In this document: one piece after another, positions 51,487-59,499 of the stretch
Numbering within the stretch: position 1 is the first letter of the stretch
How the letters are laid out: the number at the start of each line of letters is the position of its first letter
Source: Nostoc sp. UHCC 0870
GTDB taxonomy: Bacteria; Cyanobacteriota; Cyanobacteriia; Cyanobacteriales; Nostocaceae
DNA: 64,000 bases
Direction of reading: 5' to 3'
NCBI RefSeq assembly: GCF_022063185.1
Contig: NZ_CP091913.1
Coordinates: 2,605,501 to 2,669,500, forward strand
Program-made: the position numbers and the translations under genes
The notes under the pieces: generated by a model
What the model saw: the letters and a program-made list of their open reading frames with translations, nothing else
What the model was told of the DNA's origin: nothing
Databases searched by the model: none

Positions 51487-54366
51487 TTAAGCTAATGGCA
51501 ATAGTAAGCGGCTAACTACTCGATTATCAGGTAACTGGTAGAGATGTAATTCTCCTCCTAGTTGCTGCATTAGCTGTTGACAGATCAATAAATGTAAACC
51601 TGGGAGTTGATCTAAATGACTAGGTGTTAGTACATCCTTACGTGTCATTTGCTCTAGTTCTGTTAGTAACTCTGGTGCAATGATACCGTTATCTGTAATT
51701 GATAACTCTAGGAATTTTTCATCTAAGCGACGACACCAAATATCAATTCTGCTACCATGAGGGGAACGTTGACAGGCGGACACTAATAATTCGTTGAGGA
51801 TTAATTCAAATTTGATGATGTCGCCAACGATCGCCATTGGGGAAGGGTAACTGGAAGCAACGACACCTTTGACTAAGCCAGAACCATTGTTTGTCTCTAG
51901 TTCTTGTGTCGATTGTCCCAACCCATGAACCCCAATCCAGAGTTTTTGTTTTTGAACTAAGTTGTCTATGCGTTCGAGCGATCGCTTCAACAAGCTGGCT
52001 ATGGGCATGGTTTCCCCATTCATGTACAATTGCCATTGTTCTTGTTTTAACAATCCTGTCATCGCCGCAGTGGTGTGATCTAACTGTCGCCACAATAACT
52101 GGTAGCGTGTCTGAGTCAATTCATTATGAGGAATGCCCAAATCATGAATTTGACCGATTAATTGTGTTGTTGTTCTTTGGGCTTCTTCTAACCGCCGATG
52201 TTTGTACCAGTTGAGTTGACGTAATTCTTGGGTTGTAGATTCTAGACTTTTGCTGATTAGCTGTTGACGACGCAACCAAGCTAATTGCTCAATCAGAGTT
52301 TCTATCGCATTTAGGGTTTGTTGGGGCCAATAGCGTTCTGCATGGTCTGCTAACACAATTATCCCTGTGGGTTGATGAATAGCAGCAGTCCGTAAAGCTA
52401 TAACCAAAACCTTGCCCATTCCTGGACAATTTAACCATTTTTTGGTTTCTGGTGGTAAATCATCGGCTTTCAGATTTAAGTAGCCATCTTTAGACAACGC
52501 CCACTGAATCAATGCTTCAGACTGTACAGATATTTGTGCATCCGTGCGAATATTAAATTGACTATCACCAATTACTCCGGGTATAATCTCCGCCTGAGAC
52601 TGGCCAGAAGACCAAGACAACATTAAGGCTAAAGGACAACCAAGAATAGATGCTATTTGTTCCAGAGTGGTAGTTTCTAGATAATTTTTTTCTGTCTCAG
52701 TGCTTTCACTATGGGCTTCTTCTAAAATGCAGAGAGATTGTTGGATACTCTGGACAATTTTTTGCTGTTGTTCACTATTGGTTAGTAGTCGCCATTGCCG
52801 TAAAACTACGCCAATTTGTTGACTGACAATCCACAGCAGTTCTTTTTCGAGGGTTGTCCAATTGTGATGCTTGGTGTGGGTAATTAGCAGGATTGCCTCT
52901 GGTCGATGACTTTGAATGCAGTTGCAAACTAACAGCGATCGCACTCCATTTTCTATTAAAGGTGGTCGCCAGTTAAAAAAACGTAAATCTTCCTCTAAAT
53001 TCTCAATTTCTACTGTTTTTGTCGCCGATTTCAACATCTGTCTATCGGTTTCGGTCAATAAACTAAAAGCAAAGGTCAAAGGACGGCGATTATGGGGTTG
53101 AGTTTGATAGACGACTTGATAGTTATTCCGGTCAGCGTCATACTGTAAAACTAAAAAGCGGGTAGCACCTAACCGAGTTAACACTTTGGTAGCACAAATA
53201 CGTAAAGTTTCTTTGAGGTCTTGATAAGTGTAGATAGCTTGAGCAACTTGGCTAGTAAGTTGGGAATCCTCTTTAATTTGTTGAATGGTACTGTCCATTT
53301 TTTCAGTCGGAGCTACTAGAGAGACTAAACCCGCCGCACCTTGGACAAAATTTTTGTCTGCTTCTGACCAAATGCGCGGTTCAACACCTTCGACAGCCAG
53401 AAAACCCAAGAGGTCTTGTTGCCAGATAATTGGAGCAGCCAAGAGCGATCGCACCCGCCAGCGTTTCAATAACTTGGCTGTAAAATGACTATTTAGGGAA
53501 CTGCGAGCATCACCAATCCAAACAATTTGATTAACTGACAAAGCATAATAAAAATCGCTCAACTCTTGCACAGTCATACCGGCCGCCGGCTGTTCACGCT
53601 GTGCATCTCTATTCATTTTCCTGAGTTGATTGGTAATCCGACACCAAAAATAGCGTCCTTGTCGATCAAACCAGTAAATATTAGTACGACTGGGAGCAAC
53701 AAATTCATGGGTTGCTTCTACTACTGCTTTGAGTCTTTCTTCTAAATTATTGAAGTTATGTAAATTGTCGAGTAATTCTAATAACGGTTCATCAGGACGC
53801 TTGCTTTGCTTTTGCTGCAAATGAAGTTCATTTTGATACAGTATTGACCCCAGTTCCCCTAAGACAATCATCACACTAGTTTTGGTTTCCTCTGGGATCA
53901 AATAACCCCAGCGTTCCGCAGCTATTAACAGCAAACCCAAACAACGGTCTTTGTAGCGTATGGGAAAAATAATTGTTCCCCGAACGTTGTGTTTTTTACC
54001 TAATTCCTGGCATTCGCCAATTCTGGTTTCAGTGCGGATATCTGCCACTCCCACAGCGCGCTGTTGAATAACTACTTGCTCTAATAAGTCACCTGGACGG
54101 AGAATCAACCGTTTGCGTAAAAAACTATCCTCGCCTCCAGGAGTGACACCACCTTTACCTAACAATGTATGCTTGATGCGATCGTAAACAGCAATCCAAA
54201 TCAAACTGTAATTAAACTGCTGTTGAATATAAGAAGTAGTAATTGCAATCAGAACCTCAATATCATCCTCTTCCCTTAGACTTTGCAAAACGCGTCCTAG
54301 GGCAACAATCTGCTGTTCGCCGGCTATAGGTGGTTGTGGCTGCCCCATCTGATTATTAGTCAACAT
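51487..54366 (-). CDS. Multi-GAF sensor protein with degenerate histidine-kinase-like ATPase
   Basis: A 959-residue cytoplasmic protein with about four GAF domains (roughly 20-175, 200-345, 365-515 and 545-695), a coiled linker (YKHRRLEEAQRTTTQLIGQIHDLG) and a C-terminal HATPase-like region. The usual H box (HExxxPL) is missing and the ATPase is altered: the N box reads NELLVSACQRS, and G1 is DNGIIAPELL without its second glycine. It may bind but not hydrolyse ATP or phosphorylate itself. GAF domains lack an obvious bilin cysteine (no CxxH in them), so a phytochrome is unlikely. It is alone on its strand, divergent from pyrD. Confidence 0.86.
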   Translation of the reverse strand: MLTNNQMGQPQPPIAGEQQIVALGRVLQSLREEDDIEVLIAITTSYIQQQFNYSLIWIAVYDRIKHTLLGKGGVTPGGEDSFLRKRLILRPGDLLEQVVIQQRAVGVADIRTETRIGECQELGKKHNVRGTIIFPIRYKDRCLGLLLIAAERWGYLIPEETKTSVMIVLGELGSILYQNELHLQQKQSKRPDEPLLELLDNLHNFNNLEERLKAVVEATHEFVAPSRTNIYWFDRQGRYFWCRITNQLRKMNRDAQREQPAAGMTVQELSDFYYALSVNQIVWIGDARSSLNSHFTAKLLKRWRVRSLLAAPIIWQQDLLGFLAVEGVEPRIWSEADKNFVQGAAGLVSLVAPTEKMDSTIQQIKEDSQLTSQVAQAIYTYQDLKETLRICATKVLTRLGATRFLVLQYDADRNNYQVVYQTQPHNRRPLTFAFSLLTETDRQMLKSATKTVEIENLEEDLRFFNWRPPLIENGVRSLLVCNCIQSHRPEAILLITHTKHHNWTTLEKELLWIVSQQIGVVLRQWRLLTNSEQQQKIVQSIQQSLCILEEAHSESTETEKNYLETTTLEQIASILGCPLALMLSWSSGQSQAEIIPGVIGDSQFNIRTDAQISVQSEALIQWALSKDGYLNLKADDLPPETKKWLNCPGMGKVLVIALRTAAIHQPTGIIVLADHAERYWPQQTLNAIETLIEQLAWLRRQQLISKSLESTTQELRQLNWYKHRRLEEAQRTTTQLIGQIHDLGIPHNELTQTRYQLLWRQLDHTTAAMTGLLKQEQWQLYMNGETMPIASLLKRSLERIDNLVQKQKLWIGVHGLGQSTQELETNNGSGLVKGVVASSYPSPMAIVGDIIKFELILNELLVSACQRSPHGSRIDIWCRRLDEKFLELSITDNGIIAPELLTELEQMTRKDVLTPSHLDQLPGLHLLICQQLMQQLGGELHLYQLPDNRVVSRLLLPLA

Positions 54367-54446
54367 AGCTTGTAATATATAAGATGCCCATAAAGTAGCC
54401 CTGACTAATATTGTTTCGATTGTTTATTCGGAGTTCTGGATGGAAG

Positions 54447-54491
54447 GGACTGGGGATTGGGGATTGGGGACTGGGGATTGGGGACTGGGGA
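54447..54491. repeat. GGGGATT/GGGGACT heptamer array
   Basis: About six units of the same 7-mer as at 45346-45413, located upstream of pyrD. Confidence 0.85.
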
Positions 54492-54520
54492 GACAGAACG
54501 AATAACTAAGACTATTTATT

Positions 54521-55675
54521 ATGGATATTTATCAAATTGCTATTCGTCCGGTTTTATTCAATTTATTAAAAGCAGATCCAGAGTGGTCACATCACCAGGC
54601 GATCGCAATCTTAAGTTGGTTATCACATCAAAATCATACTGGTAATAATTGGCTACCAAGCCTGTTACAAAAGTCTCTATGTCTAAAAAATCACCGCCTA
54701 GAACAAAATTTATTTGGTTTACACTTTCCCAACCCCCTAGGTTTGGCGGCTGGTTTTGATAAAGATGGTGTAACATCTGGCATCTTGTCAAGCCTGGGTT
54801 TTGGTTTTGCGGAACTGGGAACTGTGACATTTGTAGCACAGCCAGGAAATCCTCGTCCTCGTTTGTTTCGCTTGCCTTTAGATCAAGCTGTTCTTAACCG
54901 CATGGGGTTTAATAATAGTGGTGCAGCAGCAATGGCAAAACTGTTAACTCAAGAAAAACAAGAGTTCACTTCATCTATACCTATAGGCATTAATTTGGGT
55001 AAGTCGAAAGTTACTCCCCTAGAAGCAGCAGCAGAAGATTATTTACATAGTTTTCAATTACTTAAAGAGTTGGGAGATTACTTTGTAGTCAACGTTTCTT
55101 CACCCAATACACCAGGTTTGCGATCGCTCCAAGATGCCTCTATGCTCAGTTCTATCTTGGATGTACTACAAAAAGAAAACAACTTACAAAAACCAATTTT
55201 TGTCAAGATAGCCCCTGATTTAGAATGGGAAGCGATCGCGGATATTATTACTTTGGCGAAAACCTACCAGCTAGCCGGGATTATTGCCACTAACACTACT
55301 ATTAGCCGTGAGGGGCTAAAAACCCAAGTGATTGACAAAACTGGCAAATCACCTGAGCAAGAAGCTGGGGGAATTAGTGGTGCGCCAGTACGCGATCGCT
55401 CCACAGAAGTAATTAAGTTTATCTGTCAGCAAACCCAAGGACAGATGCCAATTATCGGGGTAGGTGGCATATTCTCCCCCGATGATGCTTGGGCAAAAAT
55501 TACTGCTGGTGCTAGCCTGATCCAAGTTTATACAGGCTGGATTTACGAAGGCCCAATGATGGTCAGCCGCATTCTTGAAGGTTTACTAGTCAAGTTAGAA
55601 CAAAATGGCCTAAGTTCCATTTCGGAAGCCGTAGGTTTAGACGTTAAAAAGAGTCTAGGGACTGGGGACTATTAA
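54521..55675 (+). CDS. pyrD: Dihydroorotate dehydrogenase (quinone), class 2
   Basis: A 384-residue FMN enzyme of pyrimidine biosynthesis. The N-terminal helical extension that docks to membrane quinone ([16 protein letters not shown]...[11 protein letters not shown]) is present. FMN/orotate motifs: [39 protein letters not shown], catalytic-loop [17 protein letters not shown] (catalytic Ser), and [29 protein letters not shown] at the C-terminus. Length is slightly above normal because of a 20-residue tail. It stands alone; its stop is followed by heptamer repeats. Confidence 0.96.
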   Translation: MDIYQIAIRPVLFNLLKADPEWSHHQAIAILSWLSHQNHTGNNWLPSLLQKSLCLKNHRLEQNLFGLHFPNPLGLAAGFDKDGVTSGILSSLGFGFAELGTVTFVAQPGNPRPRLFRLPLDQAVLNRMGFNNSGAAAMAKLLTQEKQEFTSSIPIGINLGKSKVTPLEAAAEDYLHSFQLLKELGDYFVVNVSSPNTPGLRSLQDASMLSSILDVLQKENNLQKPIFVKIAPDLEWEAIADIITLAKTYQLAGIIATNTTISREGLKTQVIDKTGKSPEQEAGGISGAPVRDRSTEVIKFICQQTQGQMPIIGVGGIFSPDDAWAKITAGASLIQVYTGWIYEGPMMVSRILEGLLVKLEQNGLSSISEAVGLDVKKSLGTGDY

Positions 55676-55858
55676 GAAGCAGAGGGAGCAGGGGAGCAGG
55701 GGGAGCAGGGGAAGCAGGGGGAGCAGAGGAGAAAAACTATTGACTAGTGACCCTTACCTAACTTACTACTCAGCACTCACTACTCAGCACTCACTACTCA
55801 GCACTCAGCACTCACTACTCAGCACTCACTACTCAGCACTCAGCACTCACTACTCACT
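55676..55858. repeat. Two adjoining repeat arrays between convergent genes
   Basis: A GGGGAGCA/GGGGGAGCA-rich block (about 55680-55730) is followed by a CACTCAG/CACTACT heptamer array (55769-55858) that reaches into the last codons of the minus-strand gene. Confidence 0.85.
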
Positions 55859-56615
55859 CATCTACAGGAAAGAACTCCTTAGTTTTTTCTGAAAAAGTCC
55901 AAGCAATACCATCAGGATCGCGGTTGCGACTCCATTCAGGAAATTCTGGATCATTGCGCCGTTTATATACAGTGCTGGAATAAACATTCAGCCGTTTAGC
56001 CAGTTCTGATTGAATCAAAGAACCAAAAACTAACTGTCTTGCTAGTTTTTGTTTAGCTTCTTCAGTAACAGCTGGTGGTGGTAATTCCGGTTCTGCTTCT
56101 GCTAATACTGGTTCTGCTGCGAATGGTTCTGGTGCAGGTGGTGCTAATTCTGGTGTAGGTGGTGCTGCTAAAAGCGATCGCGCTTCCTTCGTTACTGGTG
56201 GGGTGGCTAGTTGTTTGACAGGCTCGCTACTGTCAAGAATGTTACCTAGAATACTGCCAGTGATGAAGTAATAAACTTCACCTGTTTCTCCAGCAGGTAG
56301 TATACTTGCACCAAATTCAGATGCTTTACCATCTAGATAGCGTTTTGCTTGTGTGCCGGGAAAGTTGCCCCGAATTGCCAAATCTACAGGTGTAATTTTG
56401 CCCTGATTTTCTCGAACCAACTCACTGAAAATCGGGTTAACTCGCTGACACCACTGTTGCCATTGGTATTGTTGCCATACATTTAAACCAATGAGCAACA
56501 CCAGAAAAGCCAGCAAAAATTTCCAGGTAGTAACCAGGAAAATAATCACAAACGATATTGGCAAAAGGAGAACGAGAAAGCCTTTCCCGCTACCTTCTAT
56601 TGTTTTTTCACTCAT
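55854..56615 (-). CDS. Cyanobacterial membrane protein with C-terminal HTH-like domain, unknown
   Basis: 253 residues from MSEKTIEGSGKG. One membrane hairpin (FLVLLLPISFVIIFLVTTW / FLLAFLVLLIGLNVW, about 12-50) is followed by a soluble part (VRENQGKITPVDLAIRGNFPGTQAKRYLDGKASEFGA), a Pro/Ala/Glu linker, and a C-terminal helix-turn-helix-like segment (SELAKRLNVYSSTVYKRRNDPEFPEWSRNRDPDG). The conserved part with GNFPGTQAKRYLDGKA is recognisable in cyanobacteria only as a hypothetical. An alternative start (MAKIG) would place coding sequence on the direct repeat TGGCAAAAATCGGC and is unlikely. Next to the start lie at least three copies of that repeat. Confidence 0.75.
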   Translation of the reverse strand: MSEKTIEGSGKGFLVLLLPISFVIIFLVTTWKFLLAFLVLLIGLNVWQQYQWQQWCQRVNPIFSELVRENQGKITPVDLAIRGNFPGTQAKRYLDGKASEFGASILPAGETGEVYYFITGSILGNILDSSEPVKQLATPPVTKEARSLLAAPPTPELAPPAPEPFAAEPVLAEAEPELPPPAVTEEAKQKLARQLVFGSLIQSELAKRLNVYSSTVYKRRNDPEFPEWSRNRDPDGIAWTFSEKTKEFFPVDE

Positions 56616-56717
56616 GCCGATTTTTGCCAACCGAATTTTTTGGGAAATAATATATTATATTGGCAAAAATCGGCGCAGGTTTTTGTATAGTTTGGCAAAG
56701 TTATGGCAAAAATCAGC
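56616..56717. repeat. Cluster of TGGCAAAAATCGGC motifs
   Basis: Copies at 56616-56630 (reverse orientation), 56660-56674 and 56704-56717 (one mismatch), plus a partial TTTGGCAAAG at 56691-56700. The first two form a 15-bp perfect inverted repeat. The cluster begins right at the start codon of the HTH-like membrane protein gene. Confidence 0.8.
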
Positions 56718-56974
56718 AAAATTATCATTAGCTGCGATCGTATAAAACTAAAAAACCTGATAATTTCGGCAAAAAGCTGCAAAATATTTTTCCAAAATAC
56801 ATAGCTAAACAAGTTTTAACAGAAACAAGTTGTGAACAGTCCTTATGGAATTAAGCATTCTAAAGTGCTGATTACGAACTTCAAAAAAATTTTAGTCATC
56901 CTCTTGACTTTTCAAATTACATATACTACATTAATACTACAAGCTGATTTTCCCAAAGGAGTTAGCTAAATCAG
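56718..56974. other. Upstream region of the RNA-ro60 cluster
   Basis: No ORF or RNA structure is visible in 56718-56974 apart from a further TCGGCAAAAAGCTGC motif near 56767. The promoter of the first Y-like RNA is probably between 56880 and 56970, but I cannot fix it. Confidence 0.5.
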
Positions 56975-57109
56975 TAGCGGATAGTTCAAATACCAGAACA
57001 CCCACCTTGCCTGACAAGGCCGACCTATTGAGGGTTATCGAATAACATCTTGATTCCCAACGCCCTTGATTAAACTTCTGGAGGTGCAGGTGTAAATCCT
57101 GCTCCGCTA
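56975..57109 (+). ncRNA. tRNA-like Y RNA 1
   Basis: A 135-nt RNA with perfect acceptor-type pairing (TAGCGGA 56975-56981 with TCCGCTA 57103-57109), D-like arm GTTC/GAAC, and T-like arm GCAGG/CCTGC with loop TGTAAAT. The anticodon arm is replaced by a longer domain with the hairpin GCCT-GACA-AGGC, then CCGA and GGGTTATCG, followed by about 45 nt. The GGCCGA and GGGTTATCG blocks are shared with the neighbouring RNAs (GGCCGA with RNA2 and RNA3, GGGTTATCG with all three). It is the most divergent of the three upstream copies. A Ro60 gene lies 358 bp downstream. Confidence 0.75.
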
Positions 57110-57152
57110 AATCTAAACTAAAGACGTGATTAATCGTGTCTATACATTCATG

Positions 57153-57276
57153 TGGTGGGTAGCTCAGTGGATAGAGTGCCTAAACGTCCTTATTCACCCC
57201 TTGCCTGTAAAGGCCGAAGAATTGAGGGTTATCGCCTGCAAAGCGGGAGGTCGCGGGTTCAAATCCCGCCCCACTA
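57153..57276 (+). ncRNA. tRNA-like Y RNA 2
   Basis: A 124-nt RNA. Acceptor TGGTGGG (57153-57159) pairs with CCCACTA (57270-57276), D arm GCTC-AGTGGATA-GAGT and T arm GCGGG-TTCAAAT-CCCGC follow tRNA rules. In place of a plain anticodon arm it carries GCCT-GTAA-AGGC with a GNRA tetraloop, GGCCGAAG, and GGGTTATCG. Late sequence CTGCAAA resembles a Cys (GCA) anticodon loop, so the RNA could be mistaken for tRNA-Cys, but the 50-nt insert before it argues against function as a tRNA. ACACCA follows at 57276-57281. Confidence 0.8.
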
Positions 57277-57303
57277 CACCAAATCTAATTTTTAACTTTC
57301 ATG

Positions 57304-57428
57304 TGGCAGGTAGCTCAGTTGGTAGAGCGACGTAAACATCCTTATTCACCCCTCGCCTGCAAAGGCCGACGAATTAGGGTTATCGCATATTTAAGCCGGA
57401 TGTCGCAGGTTCGAGTCCTGCCCTGCCA
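57304..57428 (+). ncRNA. tRNA-like Y RNA 3
   Basis: A 125-nt RNA. Acceptor TGGCAGG/CCTGCCA (57304-57310, 57422-57428), D arm GCTC-AGTTGGTA-GAGC and T arm GCAGG-TTCGAGT-CCTGC are perfect and tRNA-like, with consensus D- and T-loop bases. A six-base stem ACATCC (57336-57341)/GGATGT (57398-57403) closes the inserted domain, which has GCCT-GCAA-AGGC, GGCCGACG and GGGTTATCG. It ends 38 bp before the Ro60 start and is probably cotranscribed with it. Confidence 0.82.
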
Positions 57429-57466
57429 CCTTTCATTTTTGCCTGCAAGGGCTGGGAGATGAAGCC

Positions 57467-59068
57467 ATGAATTACAATTTCTTTACCAAAAACAAGACAA
57501 CTACACCACAAAATCAACCCATCCCCGGACGAGAAGCCGAGATGATGAAAGGGCGTTCAGGTGGCTGGATGTTTGATGCTGGCATTTGGAAAATGTTGCG
57601 GCGTTGTCTGTTGGTTGGGACAGCCCAAAGCACATACTATGCTGGCAAACAAGAACTTACAGAAGATTTTGTGGTAGTTGTAAAACAAGCTGTCGCGGAA
57701 AATCCCAGTCGTGTTGCAGAAGAAATCTTGTACGCCAGTGATGGACACGCCATCAATAACAGCGCACCTATTTTTGCTTTGGTGTTGCTGTCAATGGGTG
57801 AAACCCCAGAAGCAAAACAGGCTTTTGGTGAAATCTTTCCCCAAGTTGTCCGTACAGGTAGCCATTTCTATGAATGGTTGAACTACACCAAGTCTCTGCG
57901 GGGGTTCGGTAAGATAGTGCGGGAAGCTGGTAAAAGTTGGCTATCTCGTGAAGATGTCAAAGGTTTAGCCTATCAACTGTTGAAATATCAACAACGTCAA
58001 GGCTTTACTAACCGTGATGCTTTACGGTTGTTTCACGTCAAACCACCTACAGAAAACCACCGTCAACTTTATGAGTGGGTAGTCAAAGGTTGGGCAGAAT
58101 TACCAACTGCAATACCTTCTGAGGCGTTAGCACAGATTTGGTGGTACGAATGGCTGAAGCACAACCCCAATGAAACCCACCAAGCCATTTTGCAAGGACG
58201 CTTAACCCATGAAATGGCTACACCCGTGGGTAAGATGGATAAGCAAGCTTGGCAATTACTATTTCAGGAAATGCCTATTGGTGCAATGTTGCGTAACTTG
58301 GGTTCATTAACTGAATTGGGTGTGTTACGAACTGACGAAAGCACAAACTTATCGCGTGTAGAAGCAGTTCTCAACAACAAAGAACATCTGCGGAAAGGTC
58401 GTATTCATCCCATCGATGTTTTGAAAGCACTCAAAACTTATGAGTCTGGAGGAAGATTAGGACGCAGTAAGAAAACTTGGAGTCCAGTTCCCCGTATCGT
58501 GGACATCTTAGAAAAAGCCGTTGAGTTGTCCTTTGATGTGGTGCAACCCACAGGTAAAGTATTCATGCACGCCGTAGACGTTTCTAGTTCTATGGGTAGC
58601 TTGGTTGCAGATATGGGACTAAGCTGCTGTGAAATTGCCACCACAATGGCATTAGTTACAGCCAAAGCTGAGAAAAACTACATGATTCGCGGCTTTGCTA
58701 CGGAATTTCGGGAGTTGAATATTACCGCCAAAGATAGTTTTAGCTCTGCGGTGCGGAAAGCCAGCAAGCAAAACTTTGGCGGAACAGATGCGTCTGTAGC
58801 TTATGACTGGATGATTAAGCACAAGTTCAAAGCCGATGTTATCTGCTTCTGGACTGACTCCGAAAGCTGGGCGGGTTATAAGCATCCCTCTCAAGCCTTG
58901 GCTGAGTACCGTAAAAAGGTGAATCCTGATGTTAAGGCTGTGTATGTCAGCTTGACACCTTACCAAATTACCTTAGTAGATCCCAAAGATCCTTTATCTT
59001 GGGATTTGGCAGGGTTTGACCCTGGTACACCTCGCATTATCCAGATGCTAGCTACAGGGGAGTTGTAA
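57467..59068 (+). CDS. rsr: Ro60/Rsr ortholog (TROVE and vWA domains)
   Basis: A 533-residue Ro60 protein. Residues 20-350 are the TROVE HEAT-like ring (FDAGIWKMLRRCLLVGTAQSTYYAG, then LFHVKPPTENHRQLYEWVVKG), and 360-533 the von Willebrand A domain with an intact MIDAS (DVSSSMG, D371/S373/S375; GTDAS further on; FWTDSE). Ro60 is a ring protein that binds Y RNAs on its outside and misfolded RNA 3' ends in its cavity; in bacteria a Y RNA tethers it to PNPase. Length is normal. Y-like RNAs lie on both sides, and the ATG (57467) is 39 bp after RNA3, so the locus encodes both parts of the RNP. Confidence 0.95.
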   Translation: MNYNFFTKNKTTTPQNQPIPGREAEMMKGRSGGWMFDAGIWKMLRRCLLVGTAQSTYYAGKQELTEDFVVVVKQAVAENPSRVAEEILYASDGHAINNSAPIFALVLLSMGETPEAKQAFGEIFPQVVRTGSHFYEWLNYTKSLRGFGKIVREAGKSWLSREDVKGLAYQLLKYQQRQGFTNRDALRLFHVKPPTENHRQLYEWVVKGWAELPTAIPSEALAQIWWYEWLKHNPNETHQAILQGRLTHEMATPVGKMDKQAWQLLFQEMPIGAMLRNLGSLTELGVLRTDESTNLSRVEAVLNNKEHLRKGRIHPIDVLKALKTYESGGRLGRSKKTWSPVPRIVDILEKAVELSFDVVQPTGKVFMHAVDVSSSMGSLVADMGLSCCEIATTMALVTAKAEKNYMIRGFATEFRELNITAKDSFSSAVRKASKQNFGGTDASVAYDWMIKHKFKADVICFWTDSESWAGYKHPSQALAEYRKKVNPDVKAVYVSLTPYQITLVDPKDPLSWDLAGFDPGTPRIIQMLATGEL

Positions 59069-59118
59069 AGAGAGTTGAATAGCTTTAAGGATAAATGGTA
59101 ACTTTTATCCTTTTTCAT

Positions 59119-59227
59119 GGCGGGTTATCCTGATTCATCACTTGCCCTTCGGGGACGCAGAATATAGGGTTATCGGTTACGTCTCCACCATTTGTGGGGA
59201 TTAGCGGGTTCAATCCCCGCACCCGCC
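59119..59227 (+). ncRNA. tRNA-like Y RNA 4 (downstream copy)
   Basis: A 109-nt RNA starting 51 bp after the Ro60 stop. Acceptor GGCGGGT (59119-59125)/ACCCGCC (59221-59227) and T arm GCGGG-TTCAATC-CCCGC are perfect. The hairpin is here CCC-TTCG-GGG, a UUCG tetraloop, and GGGTTATCG is exact, but GGCCGA is altered to GGACGC. The D arm is poor. CCAC-CATTT-GTGG gives a small anticodon-position stem. It is the most compact copy and the only one after the protein gene. Confidence 0.72.
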
Positions 59228-59499
59228 TTTTACCGAAGAGGCAGAGGGGAAGGGGGCTCTTAGCAGGGGGAACAAGCCCTTCTCTTCTGCGCGGAGCGTA
59301 CCACTTCGTGGAAGCAAGCTACGCGTAGCGTCTCGTAGAGAAGCGGAGCATGGGTATGTTCGCGGAGCGTCTCGTAGAGAAGCCCCGCCCATAAGCGGGC
59401 GTTCTTACTGGGGCGGAGTACAAGCTCTGTCTCAGTTTTCTCCCTTGCTCCCTGCTCCCTGCTCCCTGCTCCCCTGCCTCTTTTGACATCCTTGTACCC
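59228..59499. repeat. Repeat-rich gap between RNA4 and ilvD
   Basis: Two direct copies of GGAGCGTCTCGTAGAGAAG (59324-59342 variant and 59363-59381), a GCCCGC...GCGGGC palindrome (59386-59400), and a CTCCCTG heptamer run (59450-59476). No ORF is convincing. Confidence 0.8.

Noticed and set aside
56616..56630. N-terminal MAKIG extension of the membrane HTH-like protein
   Set aside because: These codons coincide exactly with the TGGCAAAAATCGGC repeat, which also occurs outside any frame nearby.
57153..57276. Ordinary tRNA-Cys gene
   Set aside because: The anticodon loop-like CTGCAAA and the arms look tRNA-like, but about 50 nt separate the D arm from it and the same insert with invariant blocks occurs in neighbouring RNAs beside Ro60.
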